DNA from: Arenicola marina
Taxonomy: Eukaryota; Annelida; Polychaeta; Arenicolidae
Length of the DNA stretch: 64,000 bases
NCBI GenBank assembly: GCA_964019135.1
Contig: OZ025253.1
Coordinates: 7,135,059-7,199,058, forward strand
Direction: 5' to 3'
In this document: in pieces, positions 24,270-34,625 of the stretch
Numbering within the stretch: position 1 is the first letter of the stretch
Layout of the letters: each line of letters begins with the position of its first letter
Notes under the pieces: generated by a model
Seen by the model: only the letters and a program-made list of their open reading frames with translations
The model's database searches: none
What the model was told of the DNA's origin: nothing
Program-made: the position numbers and the translations under genes

Positions 24270-25488
24270 TGAGTGGTGATGGTGGCGGGTGTCATTAAGT
24301 GGTGATGGTGGTTGCTGGTGTCACTGAGTGCTGGTGGTGGTGGCTGGTGTCACTAAGTGGTGATGGTGTTGATTGATGTCACTAAGTGGTGATTGAGGTT
24401 ACTAAGTGGTGATGGTGGTGATTGATGTCACTAAGTGGTGATGGTGGTAATTGATGTCACTAAGTGGTGATCGAGGTCACTAAGTGGTGATGGTGCAGAT
24501 TGATGTCACTAAGTGGTGATGGTGGTGATTGATGTCACTAAGTGGTGATGGTGGTGATTGAGGTCACTAAGTGGTGATGGTGGTGATCGAGGTCACTAAG
24601 TGGTGATGGTGGTGATTGAGGTCACTAAGTGGTGATGGTGGTGATTGATGTCACTAAGTGGTAATGGTGGTGATTGATGTCACTAAGTGGTGATGGTGGT
24701 AATTGAGGTCACTAAGTGGTGATGGAGGTGATTGGGGTCACTGACTGGTGATGGTGGTGGCTGGTGTCACTAAGTGGTGATGGTGGTTGCTGGTGTCACT
24801 AAGTGGTGATGGTGGTGATTGAGGTCACTAAGTGGTGATGGTGGTAATTGATGTCACTAAGTGGTGATGGTGGTGATCGAGGTCACTAAGTGGTCATGGT
24901 GATTGATGTCACTAAGTGGTGATGGTGCAGATTGATGTCACTAAGTGGTGATGGTGGTGATTGATGTCACTAAGTGGTGATGGTGGTGATTGAGGTCACT
25001 AAGTGGTGATGGTGGTGATTGGGGCCACTGACTGGTGATGGTGGTGGCTGGTGTCACTAAGTGGTGATGGTGGTGATTGATGTCACTAAGTGGTGATGGT
25101 GGTGATTGAGGTCACTAAGTGGTGATGGTGGTGATTGAGGTCACTAAGTGGTGATGGTGGTGATTGAGGTCACTAAGTGGTGATGGTGGTGATTGAGGTC
25201 ACTAAGTGGTGATGGTGGTGATTGATGTCACTAAGTGGTGATGGTGGTGATTGAGGTCACTAAGTGGTGATGGTGGTGATTGAGGTCACTAAGTGGTGAT
25301 GGTGGTGATTGAGGTCACTAAGTGGTGATGGTGGTGATTGAGGTCACTAAGTGGTGATGGTGGTGATTGATGTCACTAAGTGGTGATGGTGGTGATTGAG
25401 GTCACTAAGTGGTGATGGTGGTGATTGGGGTCACTAAGTGGTGATGGTGGTGATTGGGGCCACTGACTGGTGATGGTGGTGGCGAATG
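24270..25488. repeat. 29-bp minisatellite, about 41 units
   Basis: Head-to-tail units of 'gtcactaagtggtgatggtg' plus 'gtgattgag' (29 bp). Variants are 'gattgatg', 'gatcgagg' and 'ggctggtg'. The second half (25.05-25.43 kb) is the most homogeneous, with units nearly identical, suggesting recent expansion. Both borders are copies of the same unique sequence. Confidence 0.95.
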
Positions 25489-25591
25489 TATGATAGATAT
25501 GCGCGTATGACCTATGATAAGTAGTGCTGAATACTTGCAGACTGCTGTTCGACTATGTTTTTGTTTCTCAAAGAAATAAACACAGTTTACC

Positions 25592-25800
25592 TCGAGAGTG
25601 ATTAGTCCCGTTGTCCTGTTAGTTGATGGAAGGTAAGCCTCCAGCACTGCCTTCACCGCCTCTGTTTTCCGGGTAGGGACAACGAGAAGAAACGTTGCTG
25701 GCAGGACCACGCCTCCTCCCTTCTGGTGCATTTCGGGCCATGGGTTGCAACTGGGATGAGGGCTGCCTCTAATCTCACTATGGACACAAAGCAATCTGTG
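25592..25800 (-). CDS. HIRAN-gene second exon
   Basis: On the minus strand an acceptor ('aatgccacag' or the nearby 'tgtccatag') opens a frame reading GGGVVLPATFLLVVPTRKTE and AVKAVLEAYLPS, ending ITLE at CTCGAG/gtaaac, a good donor (about 25592). Small animal HIRAN proteins, as I recall them, often carry a second alpha/beta segment after the HIRAN core, and this would fit. The following exon was not found. Confidence 0.5.
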
Positions 25801-26057
25801 GCATTAGACATATCACCGGGTTACGTTTTTTAGTATCGACTTGTGACACCTGTTGCAAACAGATCTATATCACTTTGTTTTAATCGCAAACTACCCAATT
25901 AACAATGATTAAGAAACGTAATACGGTTATCGGGGGCGTAAGCAAAAATAATGGGGTCGCACACTATAATGTTGGACCAAAGGAAATGTGCATCTCTATT
26001 GATCTACAGGCCTATAAATGACCCTATATATGTAAGTTACAGATTGAAGTTGCATTA

Positions 26058-26441
26058 GACACGCTTGGACATTTGGGTGGAGCATACGTACCAATACACA
26101 GGTACATCTGGGCACAGCTCCCAAACGTTTCTCACCATCAGACGAACGTCGACGGTCGTTGCTGGTAAATGTCCGATCAATGTGCTGCCCTTGTACACTC
26201 CGACAGCATTACTGTCAAAACGGTTGCCGCGATCTCTTAATACTCTCAATCGGGTATTTCCGGGATTTTCATGGTATGCATGATACCCTTTCAAGACTGC
26301 GTGTATCTTAAAAATTGAAGACATCTGGAAATATGCCAGCTGCTCAGTCGTGGTCCGGAATCCTATCCCAGGACGAAACGCAATCCCGAAATCGTGTTCG
26401 AGACTGATTTCCGTCAGTATGGTCAGTTGACTGATAACCAT
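26058..26441 (-). CDS. HIRAN-domain protein exon
   Basis: The frame from ATG 26441 to TAA 26055 encodes 128 residues. The conserved part is FKIHAVLKGYHAYHENPG, then RVLRDRGNRFDSNAVGVYKG and STLIGHLPATTV. The R-D-x-x-N-x-F-D-x-N-A-V...IGHLPA pattern is the core of HIRAN domains, which bind single-stranded 3' DNA ends in HLTF and are also found as stand-alone animal proteins. A 'catatttccag' acceptor lies directly before an internal ATG (26324), so the coding exon may start there; the upstream residues come from the adjacent 36-bp repeat. A donor 'gtatgc' inside the frame (about 26090) could link to the exon at 25.8 kb instead of using the TAA. DNA binding is inferred from the family. Confidence 0.7.
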
Positions 26442-26660
26442 CCGAGACTGATTTCCGTCAGTGGACGGATAACCGTCCGGGACTGAAAACCGTCCGGGAC
26501 TGATTTCCGTCAGTGGACGGATAACCGTCCGGGACTGATTTCCGTCAGTGGACGGATAACCGTCCGGGACTGATTTCCGTCAGCGGACGGATAACCGTCC
26601 AGGACTGATTTCCGTCAGCGGACGGGTATCCGTCCGAGACTGATTTCCGTCAGATCCCAG
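26425..26660. repeat. 36-bp tandem repeat with two hairpins per unit
   Basis: About six units of 'gactgatttccgtcagtgga' plus 'cggataaccgtccggg' (36 bp). Each unit has two inverted repeats, ACTGA(tttccg)TCAGT and GGACGG(ataa)CCGTCC. It abuts the 5' end of the HIRAN exon. Confidence 0.9.
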
Positions 26661-27150
26661 ACTGATCATATCGATCTCAGGAGAACGTGGCGCGCAGTTT
26701 CACATATAATGCCACATAACATGCCACAATATCTAACTCACCAAATGCATATTTAAATTTGTTCAAGCTATTCAAATGGTTGCCCTCGCGCCCTTGAAGA
26801 AACACATCGCTCGCTTTATTTCTGTCATACATGAATTATACGACAGATTTAGAAACTTGAGCACTAACGATTAGTTCGCAGGCATCCCCTTCAAACTGGC
26901 CATTCGATTGGGTGTGAAACGACTTGGATTGGGACGCTATGATGTAGTATGGCTGGTGCAACACGGGCGGTCGCTTACGGGTCCGTTATGCTTTCACAAC
27001 TGTCCATGATTGCGAAGGCCGCAAATGTTTATTATCACCGGCAGTTAAATACAGTTGCGAAACCGAATAGGTCTCGGCGAAAATGAGGCGCGAACTGCGC
27101 TATCCGGCGAACTGTGCTGTGCTGAACAAGTATTCATGAAAGGAGCGAAT
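26660..27150. other. Gene-free stretch
   Basis: No exon or repeat recognised between the 36-bp array and the LINE fragment. Confidence 0.4.
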
Positions 27151-27159
27151 AAGGTTAGG

Positions 27160-27425
27160 TAGTCAGCCATTAGGCTTCAAGATTTCGTACAACCCAGATC
27201 TGCTGGCAGTGTCAAAAGCCTTGGTGAGATCAAGAAGAGCAAGGTAGAGGGGCTTGTGCTGCTCTCTACATTTCTCTTGGAGTTGACGCGACGAGAATAT
27301 CATGTCAACAGTGGATCATCCGGATCTGAAGCCGCACTGCGCTTTACGATATACATTGTTCGCAATGCCGTTCGCAACGCGTCTTGATGGAGGAAGACTG
27401 AACACGGTATCAGTGATACATTTTT
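27160..27425 (-). mobile_element. LINE reverse transcriptase fragment
   Basis: Minus-strand translation gives QCGFRSG, a stop in place of Arg, then STVDMIFSSRQLQEKCREQ and PLYLALLDLTKAFDTASRSG. This is the fingers/palm region (motif A LLDLTKAFD) of a common Jockey/CR1-type LINE, where the usual text is FRxGRSTVDMIF. The catalytic motif A Asp is present, but the fragment is under 300 bp with at least one stop. Confidence 0.85.
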
Positions 27426-27654
27426 GCTTTTTGAATGATGTTTCGGTACACGAAAGACGCTTGTTGGTTTATTTTTCGTTTTTCTTATGATCATTTGGAA
27501 AACGAAAAACGATTGGACGGTGTATACACGGACCCTTCTCGCTCCTAGCGTCCTATATTCAGCACACCAGCAGACCGACGAAAGCTTCCATAGTCTAATT
27601 TAGTATTTCAAAACCGACAAGTACATTCGATTTGGCAGATAATATGATAAGAAA

Positions 27655-28540
27655 ACACCAAGTTTTTCTGCTCCCTGACTCCCACCTCCTATCACTCACC
27701 AGACTCACCTTGCTCTCCTGGCCCTGCCCCCTCCCCCCCGTCCTAACACTGACCAGACTCATGCTCTCCTGGCCCCTGCCCCCCCGTCCTAACAATGCTC
27801 TCTTGGCCCCAGTCCCACCCCGTCCTAAGACCCACCAGACTCATGTTCTCTTGGCCCCCGCCCGCCCTTCGTCCTAACACCCACCAGACTCCTGCTCTCT
27901 TGGCCCTTCTCCCCCCCCCCGTCCTAACACCCACCAGGTTTATGCTCTGTTGGCCCCTGCCCCCCCCCTCCCCCCCCCCTTGTCCCAACGCTCACAAGAC
28001 TCGTGCTCTCTTGGCCCCTGCTCCACCGTCTTAACAATGCTCTCTTGGTCCCCCCCCCCATCCTAGCACCCACCAGACTCATGCTCTCTTGGCCCCTGCC
28101 ACCCCCCCGGTCCTGACAATTCTCTCTTGGCCCCAGCCCCCCCCCCCCCCCGTCCTAACACCCACTAGACTCATGCTCTCTGGGACCCTGCCCCCCCGTC
28201 CTAACAATGCTCTTTTGACCCCAGTCCCCCCCCCCCGTCCTAACACTCACAAGACTAATGCTCTCTTGGCCCCTGCTCCCCCGTCCTAACAATGCTCTCT
28301 GGGCCCCCCCCACTCCCATCCTAACACCCACCAGACTCCTGCTCTCTTGGCCCCTGCCCCCCCCCCCCTTCCCGTCCTAACAATTCTCTCTTGGCCCCAG
28401 CCCCGCCCCGCCGTCCTAACGCCCACCAGACTCATGCTCTCTTGGCCCCTGCCCCCCCCCCGTCCTAACAATGCTCTCTTGGCCCCAGTCCCCCCCCCCC
28501 GGCCTAACACCCACCAGACTCATGCTCTCTTGGCCCCTTG
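27655..28540. repeat. ~80-bp pyrimidine-rich minisatellite
   Basis: Repeats of 'cagactcatgctctcttggc', 'ccctgcccccccgtcctaac' and 'aatgctctcttggccccag', about 80 bp per compound unit, strongly C+T on the plus strand with poly-C runs. All frames at 27595-28553 arise from it. A related array in the opposite orientation lies at 35.65-35.83 kb. Confidence 0.92.
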
Positions 28541-28594
28541 GCTCGTTCTTTAACTAGTACCTAAAGCAGGTGCAATCAGCCTTGCTGTTAATGA

Positions 28595-28800
28595 GTTGGT
28601 TGATTTTATATTCAGGACGCTTTAGCCACTTTTGGTCATATCGCGTCAATGGGAGAAGGAAGGGAGAGTGAAGCCATGTCCCCGGGGTAACCCCCTACTC
28701 TTTACGAAGAAGGACATTGGATCTTTATCCTGCGACCACACAGACATGGCCACAGCGGGGTTCAAACCACCGATCCCCGTGCCGTTATGCCGGGTTTAGA
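28595..28800 (+). mobile_element. Dispersed repeat R1, copy 1
   Basis: Shares 'tatattcaggacgcttt', 'atatcgcgtcaatgggagaa' and 'gccatgtccccggggtaac' with copies at 37.12-37.32 kb and 57.46-57.59 kb. This copy and the 37-kb copy also share 'tcctgcgaccacacagac' downstream. Class not determined; possibly a SINE or part of a larger element. Confidence 0.8.
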
Positions 28801-29009
28801 CGGTACGATCATTGCTTCAATAGTCGTAACAACGGTCGAAGTATCGGTCGGCCAACGGTTCACACGGTCAAACTTTGTACCAACTGACTCAACAATTATC
28901 ACTACCGCCAACTAGCGAACACACCATTAGGGCATCGCGTGTCATGGCGTCATGCATACAATCCACACATACATTATCATGGTCATAATGTAAACAATAA
29001 AGTCAACGT

Positions 29010-29930
29010 GATCATCTCAACGCTGATTGGCTAAAATGCTGGTTAAGATGTTTAAATCGAGCAAATCGCCTGGGCTAGACGGCCTCTCAGCCGAATTCTC
29101 TAAAAAATTCTGGTACCTGCTGGGCCAGGACTTTATTGACATAACCAATTATATATTCGAGTCGGGGCAGTTATCTACCTCCCAAAAGAGAGGCATTATT
29201 ACATTACTCTTTAAAGGGGGGAATAAAATGGATTTAAAGAACTGGAGACCGATTTCTCTCCTAAATCTGGATTACAAGTTAATCACGAAAATGTTAGCCA
29301 ATAGGCTCAGAAAAATGTTCTACGATATGTGGTCCATATAGCGATCAATCCTGCTCCGTACCAGGCCGCTCCATTAATGAGACGACCACTTTTATTAGAG
29401 ATGTTATTAGCTATTGCAATAATAATAATGTACCGGGAGCTCTCATCGGCCTCGACCAGATAAAAGCTTTCGAGAGGGTCGACTGGAATTTTCTGGTTCG
29501 AACGTTAAAATGTTTTGGCTTCGGGTCACAGTTTGTTAAGTGGATACAAATAATGTATACAGGCATGTATCAACCATCAACGTGCTATACCACCTGAGTG
29601 TATTATATTTCTCTTTGTGAATAAACTTTTATTAAAAAAAAAAAGAGTATACAGGCATGTATCTGATTTTTTCACCCTGAGAGGGGCAGCAGACAAGGGT
29701 GCCCCCTCAGCCCTCTTTTATACACGCTAACGGCGGAGATTGTTGCCATAGCCATACGAAAGGAATCCCTTATTGTTAATATACCTCTCCCCTTGAACAG
29801 TGTAGCCAAGATACAACAATACGCTGATGATGCCACAGTTCTTACATCCAAAGTGGCGTCAATTGAAACTATATTTTCGATATGTAGAATGTACGACCCT
29901 ATCTTTAACTTTAAGCTTTCGGGAGAGCCA
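29010..29930 (+). mobile_element. L1/Tx1-like LINE reverse transcriptase fragment
   Basis: Reads MFKSSKSPGLDGLSAEFSKK, QKRGIITLLFKGG, LKNWRPISLLNLDYKLI (29027-29341). After frame breaks it continues GLDQIKAFERVDW (motif A), GFGSQFVKWIQIMYTGMY and QQYADDATVLTS (motif C). Same clade as the 0-2.3 kb element but a different family. It is interrupted at 29571-29646 by a 76-bp poly-A insert. Several stops and frameshifts are present. Confidence 0.88.
29571..29646 (+). mobile_element. Short poly-A retro-insert with 16-bp target duplication
   Basis: The insert ends in 'gaataaacttttatta' and an A-tract, like a polyadenylated mRNA 3' end. It is flanked by perfect GTATACAGGCATGTAT at 29555-29570 and 29647-29662. 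Removing insert and one duplicate restores the LINE reading FVKWIQIMYTGMY. It is a LINE-mobilised mRNA 3' fragment or a truncated retroelement tail. Confidence 0.9.
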
Positions 29931-30470
29931 TTCGGAATGTTTGTATAAGTTCAGGAGATAGCTGCGGCATTTGGAGGGGCCTGAGCGTTTTTTGTTTGTG
30001 TGAAGCCAAAGGATAACGTAAATGAGTTCATTGCGTTTCTAGTCCTGAGGAGTTTCTTAAAGAAAGTTTTAAAAATGGGCCTTTGATTCTATAAAGTGAC
30101 TACATTCAGTAAAGCAATGGTAAATGGTCTCTACGGTATCCTGACAAGATGGGCAGTTGGGGCTGTCTATCATCTTGCACTGATGCAGGTATTTGTTGCA
30201 ATTTAGTGTTTGGCGACAAAACTTCCATTGGAAATCGGATAGTTGTCGGTTCAACGACTTGTTGTCGATATCCCCGAAAATTTCATCTGGGTCCAATGCT
30301 GTATGGAACACCCTTTCCCAATTTAATACCCCTGCTGGGATCTCACACGCTGGATATGTATTTTTATAGTCTTCCAGAGGGTGGTTATCTTCGCCCAATC
30401 TCACTTGTATCAGCGTTATCTCAGGGGACATCATATCACTCCCATTATCCCGCCGCATTGCACAGCGCCG
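29900..30470 (-). mobile_element. L1/Tx1-like LINE C-terminal fragment
   Basis: Minus-strand frame 30458-30069 reads SDFQWKFCRQTLNCNKYLHQ, CPSCQDTVETIYHCFTEC, the C-terminal domain with C-x2-C...H-x4-C zinc-binding residues seen at the end of L1/Tx1-type ORF2. It lies tail-to-tail with the plus-strand RT fragment, so a junction of two fragments falls near 29.9 kb. Confidence 0.8.
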
Positions 30471-30593
30471 CCTGGGCGTGTGAGATTGGGAGGCTTAGAC
30501 GACCACTCTCTGCCTTTGATTCACTCCGCTAGGGACTCCGGAACGGCGCGCCACATAGCGAATCTCAGCATATTGAGTTTTGCCAGTCATTCG

Positions 30594-30673
30594 CAAGGTG
30601 GCGCTCTGCTCAATATTTGAGTCACTCTGCCAGCAGAGGGAGCTCGTTGCATAAGCGGAACGCCCCCTGCTGG
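30594..30673. promoter_or_regulatory. Cluster of CTCF-like motifs
   Basis: CCAGCAGAGGGAGC on the plus strand (30630-30643) and CCAGCAGGGGGCG on the minus strand (30661-30673) each differ by at most one position from the bilaterian CTCF core CCASYAGRKGGCRS and point toward each other. A weaker match, CGCAAGGTGGCGC, lies just upstream. Motif match only. Confidence 0.35.
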
Positions 30674-31027
30674 CTGAGCGAGAGTGGTTACAAGTACCTA
30701 TGTTTCATCCGGACGTGAGCCAAAACCACTTTCAATCAATAGGAATAGCCAGTCACTGAGGCATCAAGCTGATTCGTTTGACTTTGGACCACAGAGCAGT
30801 GTGAGTATATATATTATCTATTAATGCTATGACAATAGGTACTTGCTGTGTTAATACCTCGCGGCCCTTAATTCACCCTGTTACATCACAGCTACCCCTG
30901 CAACATGACCCACAGGCCGCAGCGGCAGGGCGGACTCGATCCGGTCCGCGGCCCTGGTGTGCCATGTTACAGGGACTTAGTTGGGGTCACCGTTACCATG
31001 TGTGTCATATATTGCACTGAACGACGT

Positions 31028-31485
31028 TCAGTGTATTTTTCTCTAAAATGCCCGTGTCTGTGTTGATGTCGCTTTTTCAGATCCTCACTGTCGGAATTTG
31101 GGGGTCAATCCCGAATGTCAATTTGTCAAATATGCCTGTGTCGCGTGTCGCCATTTACCCCTTCCAAATTCCTATTATAGTGGTATCATGAACCCTATGT
31201 TGGTGGTATCACGAGCCTCTGTGAAATGATTTCTAGACAGTTTAATGTTACTTTAATTAAGAAGTGCAGATGGCATTCAGCTGGTAAATCAGCTGTCAAA
31301 ATATTGCTGTTGTGGCCACTTTTGCTTCAAGAAGTCATTGCAGTAAATAAAGAATTTCACATGTGAAATGTTCGTACAGCTCGAAACGTTTTAAATAGAC
31401 GGTATAACTTCCTTTGCCTTGCGATGCCGCCATGTAACTGGTGAATCTGATAACAAAGTAGGCCTACTGAGTTATTCCAATTTTG
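31028..31485. repeat. Dispersed repeat module B, copy 1
   Basis: Closely related to 39045-39495 over about 450 bp (shared 'ttttctctaaaatgcc', 'tattatagtggtatc', 'gaaccctatgttggtggtat', 'ccttgcgatgccgccat' and similar). A short relative of its end occurs at 44.56 kb. Not coding; class unknown. Confidence 0.85.
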
Positions 31486-31917
31486 ACTACGAATGACGTA
31501 CTGTGCTAGAGCTGTAACGTTAGCGCCAACAATTCTAGATCAAAAGGTGTAGGCCTACCATGGTCCCACCATAAGGGTTGGCATCCGTCCGTCTGCGAAT
31601 AGGGTGGATTTGCAGCTTTGTTTGGGTTTAAATTATACGATTTGCATTGCGGCATTTGCGCGTATGACTGCATAAGCCTATCGGTGACCTACAGAGCTTA
31701 CCGCATCGGTGTCGATAGGTCTTGGTTTGTGCTCGCTGGCGGGCGCCTAGATTGGCGTTTCAAGTCCAGTTTCTCAAAATCAGAGCCCGCCGTGATGGAC
31801 CATTCCCTCACGCACGAAATGTGCCCATCCCCTCTTTTCGGATGCTAGATCCTTCCAAGAATCTGAATCGATGCCGATAACCTTTATGTCACACTTGCAA
31901 ACATAAGGCCTACTTAA

Positions 31918-32959
31918 GGTAGGCCACCCATAATAGCAAGTTAAAAGAACTCTGTGTTTGTGATTATTTTATGAAAGTATACCCAATTACACACCTTCTG
32001 GTGAATTTTTATGATACTTTACCGTCCCGTTAAAAAAATATTCTCCGTTTTCCAAGTATACCCCCATTTCACAAAATGGCCAAAACTTGACACCTACCAC
32101 GAATATGTAATTTTGCTACAATTCAGCTCAATATTAAGTCATTATAATCATTAATTACTCTTTGGAAAGCTCAAACCTAGTGCAATACAGGAATGATATT
32201 CCACAATGTAAATAGTGGCCACAAAAAATAACAGCATGGCAATAATAAAGTGCAGTTATGCAAAAACAGGACCGTTTGTGCCAAAATTCGAAATGACCAC
32301 CTTTACAAAATTGGTTATAATTTCATCAAAAATGAAAATCTTGACACCAAACCACGTTTAAAAACTTCTAAAAACATAGTTCTTGTAATAAAAATAAAGA
32401 AAAATATAGGTAGCCGTGCAAATTTCCCAAAAAACACGTCCTGAAACTTGAAAATGTTATTTCAGAAATATTTTTTGGAGCAGCTTATTTCACACCAATT
32501 ATCAGTAATTTACGCCTTGTGCTCACATTTTAATAAATCTTGTTATATATAATGGTCTCCGATATAATTATGATCTACACGAATGTTTTCTGAACTATTT
32601 CCACGTTTTCTCCATGTCTTTTTCTTGAATATTCGGAATTTATCACGAAGAGCTATTCTCGGGGAAATACCCTGTCAATGACGTCACGAATTGGGGACTC
32701 CCTGTAAATGACATAACGAGTTAGGGATTCCCCCTTCACTGACACCCGCCGATGTTTGTCGATGTTTACCGAAATCTTCTCTTAATCGCCGAAGCTTATT
32801 ATACGATGTTCTATTTATTTTACTTATGTCACCACTTATTTTGCTGTGTTTTATTCGTGCTTTGTTTCATTAAGACTGCTTAAAATATCAGGGCTACAGC
32901 CCGCCGATGTTTACCGAGGTCTGCTCAAAATCGCCGAGGCTCATTATGGGTGGCTTACC
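31918..32959. mobile_element. 1,042-bp TTAA-type DNA transposon (piggyBac- or Kolobok-like), non-autonomous
   Basis: Termini are GGTAGGCCACCCATAAT and its reverse complement with one mismatch (ends ATTATGGGTGGCTTACC), flanked on both sides by TTAA (31914-31917 and 32960-32963). The paralogous LINE piece at 47.7 kb has a single TTAA at the matching position (catccTTAAacctaag), which is the empty site. No transposase frame inside; AT-rich. TTAA duplication is characteristic of piggyBac and Kolobok superfamilies. Confidence 0.92.
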
Positions 32960-33029
32960 TTAAACCTAAGCTTTGGCCGTCCAGTTGGCTTTTTGCCGTC
33001 GGCGAGTTCACTGTAGGGCACATCCTTTG

Positions 33030-33168
33030 CAGGGGCGGATCCAGGGGGAGGGGGACCCTGTTACGCCCCCACCCCCCTTTTAGGGCCGAAATGTATATAA
33101 TGTATACCATTTAACATATGATAACCCAAAACCGGCCCCCTCATTCACATTTTCTGGATCCGTCCCTG
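33030..33168. mobile_element. 139-bp hAT-type MITE
   Basis: Starts CAGGGGCGGATCCAG and ends CTGGATCCGTCCCTG, a 15-bp terminal inverted repeat with one mismatch. The matching position in the 47.8-kb paralogue is empty. The 8-bp target duplication is not clear here, perhaps decayed. Same TIR family as 60413-60615. Confidence 0.85.
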
Positions 33169-33194
33169 CTTCGGAATGCGTTCATCTTGCATAC

Positions 33195-33800
33195 TGTAAG
33201 GTGGTTTGACTCGACCGGACACCTTCGCTCGCGACACCACTTTAACACAGAGATGTAACAATGCATTCCATTTCATTAGTTTATTTCTTTTTACAAATCC
33301 ATGCAGTCAGTCAGTCTCTGATAATATCTGTCACTCTCTCTCCTCCCACCGGTCAGCCCTCTTTATATAAATCAAGCCCTGCCCCCCCCCCCCCCCTCCC
33401 TCACGAGTACCCTGTCCCTGGCCACATCCCGCTCTAACTAACCTACATAGAGCCCGCCCCACCCCCTGGGACACCCTGGCACCGGCAGAGCTTCTGCCCC
33501 CACCCCTCGGGAGTACCCTGGCGCCATATTGGTTCGCACCGCCCCTCCCCTGGCCTGGTGTCATACCCGGTTGGTGTGCCGGCCCATCCCGCGGATGTTG
33601 TGGGGGTCTCCCTCTCAAGTGGTTGGGGCCCGCTCCACCCCTTCCCACGCTCGGGGACCACCCTGGCCCCATCCAGTGGTCACTCCACCCCACCCCAATC
33701 CTCGCACTGGGCGACCTCTCTCGCTGGACCCCTCTCCCCGCGGGTGCCTTACTTAGCTACCAGACACGCTCTGTCTCCCTACGCCCTCCCCACTACCGTT
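33195..33800 (-). mobile_element. Possible fossil LTR (family unknown)
   Basis: Read on the minus strand, the tract has a TATATAAAG box near 33360, an AATAAA near 33283 and ends CTTACA at 33195, the usual order inside a long terminal repeat. The other end is not defined and no internal gene is seen. It would be a solo or partial, old LTR. Alternative: an ordinary promoter or UTR fragment. Confidence 0.25.
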
Positions 33801-34159
33801 CCCCTACAATCGATCACAGTTTCCAAGCCAAAAAAGATGGCTTCGCTTCACAAGAGCAATAATGCCTGGTAGGTTGGCCTTGGCTAACGTCAGCACACAG
33901 ATGACGGCCCAACCATAGCACACAATATTGTGTCATACGGGTCAACCAGAAGCGGAGTGAGTTGGGGGGGGGGGGGGGCAGACAGTGCATGTAACTGTTT
34001 CATATAGGGCTACCGCGACCCCTACAATGTTTATCATCCTGCCTCCTCCTCTCAGCAACCACCCCTCTCCCCCACCCCATCCACCTCCGCGACCCCAGCA
34101 ATGTTCATCATCCGGCCCCTCCTCTCAGCCCCCCCACCCCCCCTCCCGCACTACCCTCA

Positions 34160-34625
34160 CATTCTTCAGTGGTCCGTGGCAGTCAGGGTGGTTTTACGGG
34201 TGGTTTTCTCCCATGACACACCCGGTCTGTACAGTCATCGCCGAGGGTGGTTATAGGCTACCAGAATATAGACTAGACTGTACCGTTATAACTGCCACTC
34301 GTACCGACAGCCTGCTTCCAAACGGTTCTACATAGAAGCTGCATTATAGTCGGGTGTCTGGGCGGATCTTTTCTGATATCTGTGGACTCTCCTGGACGTG
34401 TAAGTAAGTACTGTTTCATCATGTGAATATATATGCCTATGTAGGAATAATGTGTATTTAGCAAAGTTCTCTCTGATTGATGTGCACGGTAGGCCTATAT
34501 CAAGTACGCTCGGGCAGTGGGTCCCCAGTGGTGGTGGTGGTGGCGGTGGCTAGCTGCCGCGGCGGCCGGGGCGTGACCGCAGGCTCACTTCTAGGCGTGC
34601 GAGTACCATTACTTGGACCAGACAG
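34160..34625 (+). repeat. Dispersed repeat module E, copy 1
   Basis: Aligned with 41550-42000: both hold 'agtcagggtgg'-like start, 'acccggtc(t/g)gtacagtcatc', 'ctcctggacgtgtaagta', 'tgtgtatttagcaaagt' and 'tcaagtacgctcg'. In both copies the block 'ggacgt' is followed by 'gtaagta', a consensus splice donor, so the module could be a duplicated 5' UTR exon with promoter. No ORF of note. Confidence 0.75.

Larger units (their letters stand above)
31576..33194 (-). mobile_element. LINE C-terminal fragment split by two DNA transposons
   Basis: A paralogue of 47389-47870. On the minus strand the pieces encode the tail of a LINE ORF2 (family text ERIPKDVLxxELADGKRP, GRPKLRFKDVCKR, then a C-terminal Cys/His segment). 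The sequence is interrupted at 31918-32959 and 33030-33168; the 47-kb copy lacks both and shows the uninterrupted order. Confidence 0.85.

Noticed and set aside
25405-25488. C-terminal His/Thr-rich extension of the minus frame through the 29-bp array
   Set aside because: It reads minisatellite sequence beyond a good splice donor at about 25592.
27595-28553. Overlapping 66-81 codon Pro/Leu-rich and Gly-rich frames
   Set aside because: Low-complexity pyrimidine-rich repeat, no start or splice signals.
33331-33872. Frames of 72-120 codons in a GC-rich stretch
   Set aside because: Compositional openness on both strands. The tract fits better as part of a possible fossil LTR or GC-rich non-coding DNA.
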